From NCBI GenBank assembly GCA_937922655.1, contig CALAJH010000060.1, positions 1 through 39,050 of the forward strand: DNA of 39,050 bases, in the 5' to 3' direction. The translations under genes were made by a program, and so were the position numbers. Below are positions 33,104 through 39,050 of the stretch, in pieces (positions within the stretch are counted from its first letter, which is position 1; each line of letters opens with the position of its first letter). This DNA is from an uncultured Bacteroidia bacterium. Lineage in GTDB: Bacteria; Bacteroidota; Bacteroidia; J057; CALAJH01. The notes under the pieces were generated by a model. It searched no databases. It worked only from the letters and a program-made list of their open reading frames with translations, and had not been told where the DNA came from.

Positions 33104-33165
33104 TTGCTTTTTCCAACGGACGGAACAAAAAAAATCCTATTGAATTTTCCTTATCAAATTCAAGC

Positions 33166-33915
33166 CTAAATTTTAGGACCGATGAGCGTGTAACGCGAAC
33201 GATAGTCGTCGGGAACGCGCATTTCCACCGATTCGCCCGAGGGTACAATCACCGCCAAGCCTTTTTTAAGGGCGTATTCAATCAGTGAAGGGGCGGCTAT
33301 CATTGCCGCAATCGCCCCGTAAAGCCGTGTTTCGGCAAACGCACGCGACGGATATTTTTGCATTTTGGCTATTCGCTTCAGATGTTCGTCGATATCGTCC
33401 TTTCTCAAACGATTTTTGACCTCGACGGCCACGGAAACCGTGTCGTTGACCAAAAGCAAATCCACCTCGGCGACGGTTTCCCCGCGTTCGTTGGTGATTT
33501 GTACCCGCTGCATGACCATGCGCAGGTTCCAATCGAATTGGGAAAAAAGACGTAAAACGGCGGGCGCCACCTGCTCTTCGGCAAAAAGCCCCAAAACGTC
33601 CGTAACCTCCGCCACTTTTTTGTTTGTCGCGGCCAGCGCCTTGTCCCACTTTTTTTCCCATTCTTTATGCTCCTTTTCTCGTTGCCGACGCTCGGCTTCG
33701 AGACGTTTTTCGCGTTCTTGTTCTCGTTGCAGGCGTTCTTGTTCCCGTTGTCGATGTTCTTGTTCTCGTTGCAGGCGTTCTTTCTCCAATTGCAAACGGG
33801 TTTCTTCTTGGCGTTGCGCCAATGCCTGAATGTCTCGTTGGTTTTGGCGTTGCAACTCCCACGTTTCCGCAATTAACGCCATTAACTGCTCGTAGCTTAC
33901 CGGTTCCGTTTCCAT
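33166..33915 (-). CDS. Coiled-coil protein with PD-(D/E)XK-like domain (DUF3782-like)
   Basis: The 249-residue protein has an N-terminal coiled coil (about residues 15-100) rich in Glu, Arg and Gln with a repeating RLQREQE / RQREQE unit. The globular C-terminal part has AEVDLLLVNDTVSVAVEVKNRL: Asp in EVDLL and Glu-x-Lys in VEVKN match the core of PD-(D/E)XK nuclease folds. Proteins of this layout are widespread in cyanobacteria and other bacteria, usually with unknown function. Nuclease activity is possible but unproven. The -7 box stands only 4 nt before the ATG. It is a single gene, with GAPDH divergent from it. Confidence 0.78.
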   Translation of the reverse strand: METEPVSYEQLMALIAETWELQRQNQRDIQALAQRQEETRLQLEKERLQREQEHRQREQERLQREQEREKRLEAERRQREKEHKEWEKKWDKALAATNKKVAEVTDVLGLFAEEQVAPAVLRLFSQFDWNLRMVMQRVQITNERGETVAEVDLLLVNDTVSVAVEVKNRLRKDDIDEHLKRIAKMQKYPSRAFAETRLYGAIAAMIAAPSLIEYALKKGLAVIVPSGESVEMRVPDDYRSRYTLIGPKI

Positions 33916-33919
33916 AACC

Positions 33920-33927
33920 CAAATTTA
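33920..33927 (-). promoter_or_regulatory. -7 box directly before the coiled-coil gene
   Basis: TAAATTTG on the minus strand is a full match and is followed by GGTT and then the ATG at 33915. The transcript would start at or inside the start codon. Confidence 0.45.
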
Positions 33928-34013
33928 AAAAAATACGTGGTGAAGGCGACAAACGTTTGGAAATTTTAACGTTTGTCCGTTCGATATTCTTTACGACGAG
34001 TCCAATCGTTTAG

Positions 34014-35087
<1,074 letters not shown>

Positions 35088-35093
35088 GTTTTT

Positions 35094-35131
35094 GGGCGCG
35101 TCCGACCGACGCGCCCCATTCTTTTATTTTA
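35094..35131 (+). terminator. Terminator after gap
   Basis: A perfect 9-bp stem (GGGCGCGTC / GACGCGCCC, loop CGACC) is followed by CATTCTTTTATTTTATTT. The T-rich end overlaps the stop of the convergent carboxylase gene. Confidence 0.85.
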
Positions 35132-37067
35132 TTTCCAACAACGGCATTCCCGCCTCGACGAATTGTCCCGGCCGGACAAACACCTCTTCCACTCTTCCGT
35201 CTTTCGGAGAACAGACCGTATGCTCCATTTTCATCGACAAAACAACGACCAATGTCTCTCCCGTCTTGACCGTTTGGCCGCCCTCGACCAAAATTCGAGA
35301 TACCTGACCCGGCACGGGCGAAGATAAATCACCGACGGTCGCAACGGCGGTGGCGGGGTCGTCGTAACGCGGCAAAATTTCCCATTCCGTCGTTCCAAGT
35401 CCGGGTGAATGGACGTAAATTTTTCCCTCGTCCTCCAAAATTTCATAACGTCGCCGAACGCCGTTTAACGTCAAAACCAAAATTTGGTCGTTGCAATCGT
35501 TCCATTGGGCAACGGTTCCGTCGGTAAATTCAAGACGTTTATCGTCGAACGAACGGTACTCCAATTTAAGTGTGGTTTGGCCGTTTTTGTAGTTTTCGAA
35601 TTGCGGGGCGAAAAAATTGTTGCGCCAGCCCGCGGGAACGTGGACAAGGGCGGGGTGTTTGGCTTTGAGTCGTTGAACGAAGCGGTAAACCAACGCCGCT
35701 TTTGCCGGCGCCGTGTTTTCGTCGTGTATCGGACGCAGTTCGTCGCCGTAGCGTTTGACGAACGACGTGTCGTGTTCGCCGCGAACGAACGTCGGATGTT
35801 TTAGAATTCGAATTAAATAATCGGTGTTGGTTTTGAGGCCGAAAACGACGGCGCGTTCCAAGGCGAAAATCATTTTTTGTAGGGCTTCGTCCCTAGTTTC
35901 TCCAAAGGCGATGACTTTGGCCAACATCGGGTCGTAAAACGCGCTCACTTCCGTTCCCGTCCGCACCCCGGACTCCAAGCGTACGCCCTCGGGGATAAAA
36001 AAACGCCGGAGTTTGCCGGCGGCGGGCAAAAAGTCGTTGTCGGGGTCTTCGGCGTAAATCCTGCATTCGACGGCATGACCCCGAACGACGGGGTTCGATA
36101 TTTTTTGCGCAATGTTTTTTCCGCCGGCCGAAAGCAGTTGAAGTTCGACGAGGTCGAGGCCCGTAATTTCTTCGGTTACCGGATGTTCGACTTGGAGCCG
36201 GGTATTGACTTCAAGAAAATAACAATACGTTTGGCCGTCGGAGACGAATTCGACGGTTCCCGCGTTGTCGTAATCGAGGGCGCGGGCCAAGCTTAGGGCC
36301 GATTCGATGATTTTTTCGCGTATCTCGGGATGGAGGTTGGGGGCGGGGGCTTCTTCGATGATTTTTTGGTAACGCCGTTGCACCGAACAGTCGCGTTCGT
36401 AGAGGGCGCCGACGTTTCCATGTTTGTCGCCGATGATTTGCACTTCGATGTGTCGTGCGCATGGCAGGTATTTTTCGAGGATAAGGGCGTCGCTTCCAAA
36501 GGCGGCGCGGGCTTCGGCTTGTGCGGAGGCAACGGCTTCGGCGAGCTCTTTCGGGTTATGGACGATTTTCATGCCTTTTCCGCCGCCGCCGGCCGCCGCT
36601 TTCAACAAAACGGGATAACCGATTTTTTCGGCATGGGCGGCAAATTCGGCCGTGTTTCCACCGTCGTAACCCGGCGCAACGGCTACGCCCAAGTTTTTCG
36701 CCAATTGACGGGCCGCGTCTTTGGAACCCATTTGACGAATGGCCTCGACACGCGGGCCGACGAACGTCAGACCCGCGTCGGCGCAGGCTTGCGCGAAATC
36801 CGCGTTTTCCGACAAAAAACCAAAACCCGGATGAACGGCGTCCGCCCCCGAAATTTTCGCCGCCCGAAGTATTTTTTCAACGTCCAAATATGTTTCGGCG
36901 CTCGTCGAACCGTCCAATTCCAACGCTTCATCCGCCTCGTAAACATACGGAAGCTCGGCGTCGGGACGGGAATAGACGCCCACCGTCGAAAGGCCCATTT
37001 TTCGGCACGTGCGAAAGATACGACTCGCGATTTCCCCCCGGTTGGCGACCAACACCTTTTTTATCAT
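35124..37067 (-). CDS. Acyl-CoA carboxylase alpha subunit (biotin carboxylase plus biotin domain)
   Basis: The 647-residue alpha subunit is of the propionyl-/methylcrotonyl-/acetyl-CoA carboxylase type. The N-terminal biotin carboxylase has VLVANRGEIASRIFRTC, the [13 protein letters not shown] loop, RDCSVQRRYQK and [17 protein letters not shown] linker/BT domain with antiparallel beta structure follows (~residues 460-570). The C-terminal biotinyl domain has VVLSMKMEHTV, biotin on Lys613, 34 residues from the end. Unlike AccC at 12762, biotin is fused in. The beta subunit (carboxyltransferase) is not in the window, so the acyl-CoA cannot be named. Mass and domain order fit PccA or MccA. It lies 64 bp behind the PKD gene on the same strand. 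Confidence 0.92.
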   Translation of the reverse strand: MIKKVLVANRGEIASRIFRTCRKMGLSTVGVYSRPDAELPYVYEADEALELDGSTSAETYLDVEKILRAAKISGADAVHPGFGFLSENADFAQACADAGLTFVGPRVEAIRQMGSKDAARQLAKNLGVAVAPGYDGGNTAEFAAHAEKIGYPVLLKAAAGGGGKGMKIVHNPKELAEAVASAQAEARAAFGSDALILEKYLPCARHIEVQIIGDKHGNVGALYERDCSVQRRYQKIIEEAPAPNLHPEIREKIIESALSLARALDYDNAGTVEFVSDGQTYCYFLEVNTRLQVEHPVTEEITGLDLVELQLLSAGGKNIAQKISNPVVRGHAVECRIYAEDPDNDFLPAAGKLRRFFIPEGVRLESGVRTGTEVSAFYDPMLAKVIAFGETRDEALQKMIFALERAVVFGLKTNTDYLIRILKHPTFVRGEHDTSFVKRYGDELRPIHDENTAPAKAALVYRFVQRLKAKHPALVHVPAGWRNNFFAPQFENYKNGQTTLKLEYRSFDDKRLEFTDGTVAQWNDCNDQILVLTLNGVRRRYEILEDEGKIYVHSPGLGTTEWEILPRYDDPATAVATVGDLSSPVPGQVSRILVEGGQTVKTGETLVVVLSMKMEHTVCSPKDGRVEEVFVRPGQFVEAGMPLLEIK

Positions 37068-37131
37068 CGCATTTCCAATTGCGCCGCAATTATAGACAAA
37101 TGGGCCGACAAATAAAAAGATGTTAATGGGT

Positions 37132-39050
37132 TTAACGTATGAGCGTCACGTAACCGTGGCGATAAATCGAACGTCCGTCCCTGAACGTGGCGACAAGCGT
37201 CCATACAAAAGCGTTTTCGGCGCCGTGGCCGCCATCCTCCACGTCCCAAGTGGGTTGGTGGTCCGTACCGTTCCAGCCCGCCAGCGGGTCGGTGGATTCG
37301 AACATCAAATGCCCCCAACGCGCGTAAATCCGTAAGCGGTAACTCAACAAACAATCGACGATTTCGGGGTTGGAACGCAAGAGCGGCAAATAAAACTCGG
37401 GATTGACGTTGTCGCCGTTGGGGGTGAAAACGTTGGGAACCTCCATACACTGTATGGCGTACTCGCAAAAGTCCACGACCTTGAACGAACACAATTCGGC
37501 GGTGTCCGTGCAACCCGCCGCCCCTTCACACACCATTTTGACGCAGTATTCGCCCGGTCGGTTGTAGGTATGGGAAGGATTAGGGGTTCGGCCGGTTGTA
37601 CCGTCGCCAAATTCCCAATAATAATTGTTGGCGCCGTTGGAGGTATTGACGAATCGCACGACGGTTCCCGTTTTTAAACCCGCCGGAATGCATCCATCGT
37701 TTTTGTACGGTACTTGCCCGCCGGCGGCTACGGTGACGGTGTCTTTGGCCGAGAGCGAAAAAAACTCCGCTGAAAAACCCGCTTCGACGTTGTGGATGGT
37801 CAGCGTCGCCGTGGTTTGCGTTTCGCAACCGGCTTCGTTGACGGCGGTAAGGGTGTAAACGCCCGTTGTACCGGCGCATACTCGGATTTCGAGTTGCGTG
37901 GGGTCGGAGGCGATGCTTTCCCCCAGCCACAAGTACGACAACGACGCGGAAGCGTTTTCGGCGGCGCGGAGCGTAACGCAATCGCCTTCGCCGCAAGAAA
38001 CGGCGCTTTCCGCACGTAAATTCGGCAAACCCACGACCCGAACGCTTACCGAAGCCTGTTCTTCGCAACCGGCCGCGTCGCGTACCGTCACGTAATAGGT
38101 ATTGACGCCGATGGAGTTCGGGTTTACCTGCACGCTTTGAGCCGTGTTCGGTTCGGCGTTGAGCCAACGGTACGTGTAACCCGCGCCCGTGGGTTGCGCC
38201 GTCAGTACAATCGTTTCCCCCGGACAAACAACGCTACGGGACGCCGTCGCCGTCGCAAAGCCCGGCACGGCGGCGGGATTGACGGTAAACGACGTCGAAC
38301 CTACACCCGTTCCCGCAAAATTGGTTGCGTAAAGTTCAATGACGTACGTACCCCGGACGGTGAAACTCGTACAACCCAATTGCGGTCCCGAGCATTCGGG
38401 TAATTCTACGCCGTCGCGCGTAACTTTCCATAAACTTTGGGTGACGACGTCGTTGCATGGGTCGATTTGTGCAAGACCGGGGTTGAACGTGACCAATGAA
38501 CAGGCGTCGGCCACGGGCGGGAGCGTTACCGTCGGCGGACAAACGACTTTTATGCGCATGGTCGATACCGCTTGCCCACAGTCGTTGCGTGCCGTTTGGG
38601 TAACGACGTAATCGCCGGCGACGTTGAATCGAATTTCGGGGTGGGTTGAATTTTCGTTGGACGGCGGCACAAACTCCCATCCGGTTTCGGGATTAACGCC
38701 CCAAGTAACCGAAGCGGCGTTGGATGCGTTGCTTGTAAACGCCACCGTTGCTCCTTGCACGATTTTATCGGGCGCCGAAAACGCGGCCGTCGGCCCTTCG
38801 AAAACGGTAAAGGTTTCGGTATAGGTGTCGGAACCGTAGGCGTTGGAGACGGTCAGGGTCAAGACGTAAACGCCGGGCTGGGTGAATTGGGAGCAGGGCG
38901 GGTTCGGTGCCGTTCCCGAACATTCGGGGACGTCCACGCCGTTGCGCGTCAGCGTCCATTGATACCCCGTTATCGGCGAATTGCCGTCGTTGATTTGCAG
39001 TAAAGAGGTAAGAAAAGAGGTTGAAAAACACCCGCTTTGCGTGCCGGGGT
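37132..39050 (-). CDS. Large PKD-domain surface protein with T9SS type B (gliding-motility) C-terminus, 5' end outside window
   Basis: The frame runs off the right edge; at least 639 residues are visible. Repeated PKD/Ig-like modules (YVLTLTVSNAYGSDTYTETF, GDYVVTQTARNDCGQAVSTM, GTYVIELYATNFAG, NTYYVTVRDAAGCEEQASVSV, GVYTLTAVNEAGCETQTTATL) are followed by a classical PKD (YYWEFGDGTTGRTPNPSHTY). The C-terminal ~90 residues are the gliding-motility-associated (CHU_C) type B sorting signal: PNVFTPNGDNVNPEF, then LRIYARWGHLMFES, GWNGTDHQ and FVWTLVATFRDG. It is exported by T9SS and is probably an adhesin or a surface matrix protein. Cys pairs recur in each module. Confidence 0.9.
   Translation of the reverse strand, partial: PGTQSGCFSTSFLTSLLQINDGNSPITGYQWTLTRNGVDVPECSGTAPNPPCSQFTQPGVYVLTLTVSNAYGSDTYTETFTVFEGPTAAFSAPDKIVQGATVAFTSNASNAASVTWGVNPETGWEFVPPSNENSTHPEIRFNVAGDYVVTQTARNDCGQAVSTMRIKVVCPPTVTLPPVADACSLVTFNPGLAQIDPCNDVVTQSLWKVTRDGVELPECSGPQLGCTSFTVRGTYVIELYATNFAGTGVGSTSFTVNPAAVPGFATATASRSVVCPGETIVLTAQPTGAGYTYRWLNAEPNTAQSVQVNPNSIGVNTYYVTVRDAAGCEEQASVSVRVVGLPNLRAESAVSCGEGDCVTLRAAENASASLSYLWLGESIASDPTQLEIRVCAGTTGVYTLTAVNEAGCETQTTATLTIHNVEAGFSAEFFSLSAKDTVTVAAGGQVPYKNDGCIPAGLKTGTVVRFVNTSNGANNYYWEFGDGTTGRTPNPSHTYNRPGEYCVKMVCEGAAGCTDTAELCSFKVVDFCEYAIQCMEVPNVFTPNGDNVNPEFYLPLLRSNPEIVDCLLSYRLRIYARWGHLMFESTDPLAGWNGTDHQPTWDVEDGGHGAENAFVWTLVATFRDGRSIYRHGYVTLIR

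Larger units (their letters stand above)
32595..33165. other. 571-bp gene-poor spacer
   Basis: No believable gene is present. An 80-codon frame at 32901-33143 on the plus strand lacks family features and runs through a terminator-like hairpin. The stretch holds the -7 box of the acidic-tail gene on its left and a hairpin after the coiled-coil gene on its right. No tRNA or known riboswitch pattern was recognised. Confidence 0.5.

Noticed and set aside
32901-33143. 80-codon plus-strand frame in the spacer
   Set aside because: No family features, odd composition, and it runs through an AT hairpin that suits a terminator of the minus-strand gene.
37122-37136. GTTAA-N5-TTAAC inverted repeat by the PKD gene stop
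   Set aside because: Only 5-bp AT arms and no T run; likely by chance in AT-rich intergenic DNA.

Overview
The window looks like a chromosomal piece of a GC-rich member of the Bacteroidota. Three proteins end in type IX secretion (T9SS) sorting domains, two type A and one gliding-motility-associated type B. Recognisable promoters follow the Bacteroidota pattern (-33 TTG or TTTG, -7 TAnnTTTG). Purine-rich ribosome-binding sites are not obvious, and several lipoproteins carry PKD, EGF or beta-propeller modules. The order cannot be fixed from sequence alone; a Saprospiria/Chitinophagia-like lineage is a guess. I see no rRNA, tRNA, CRISPR array, insertion sequence or prophage.

Left part (1-8324). 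A lipoprotein cut by the window edge is followed closely by an aldonolactone-oxidase-type flavoenzyme. Next comes lpxD (lipid A synthesis), and 6 bp behind it the N-terminal third of a large DUF1998-type SF2 helicase of the kind found in phage-defence islands. That gene stops just after helicase motif III. Sixteen bases further on, a DppB-like ABC permease ends on the opposite strand with no DppC partner. This looks like a rearrangement scar. The permease is translationally coupled to a seven-heme cytochrome c/TPR lipoprotein.

Middle part (8325-22210). A 1207-residue secreted beta-helix protein with a T9SS tail is followed by a strong terminator, accB-accC (acetyl-CoA carboxylase), an outer-membrane-like protein with arginase, pncB (NAD salvage) overlapping a PolX-like gene whose polymerase aspartates are lost, and a sodium:solute symporter. 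At 20926-22208 sits a compact regulatory unit. A small XRE repressor is divergent from a lipoprotein with two nearly identical EGF modules. Between them lie two operators with the same AATGAC-N6-GTCATT core, placed over the promoters.

Right part (22312-39050). In order: a two-domain thioredoxin-fold protein, an M1 aminopeptidase, a GlmM-type mutase, an LptF/LptG permease, a secreted purple-acid-phosphatase-like enzyme, a Hanks-type kinase, an Lrp regulator overlapping tsaD tail to tail, a small protein with a 60-residue Asp/Glu/Phe tail, a coiled-coil PD-(D/E)XK-like protein, GAPDH, an acyl-CoA carboxylase alpha subunit with its own biotin domain, and the 3' part of a giant PKD/T9SS type B adhesin-like protein.

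Most genes are housekeeping (fatty acid, lipid A, NAD, cell-wall sugar, tRNA modification) mixed with cell-surface and secreted proteins. The most notable items are the repressor/operator/EGF-lipoprotein unit, the matching cysteine spacing of two lipoprotein stalks 20 kb apart, the truncated defence-type helicase, the inactivated PolX core, and -7 promoter boxes only 4-6 nt before some start codons.
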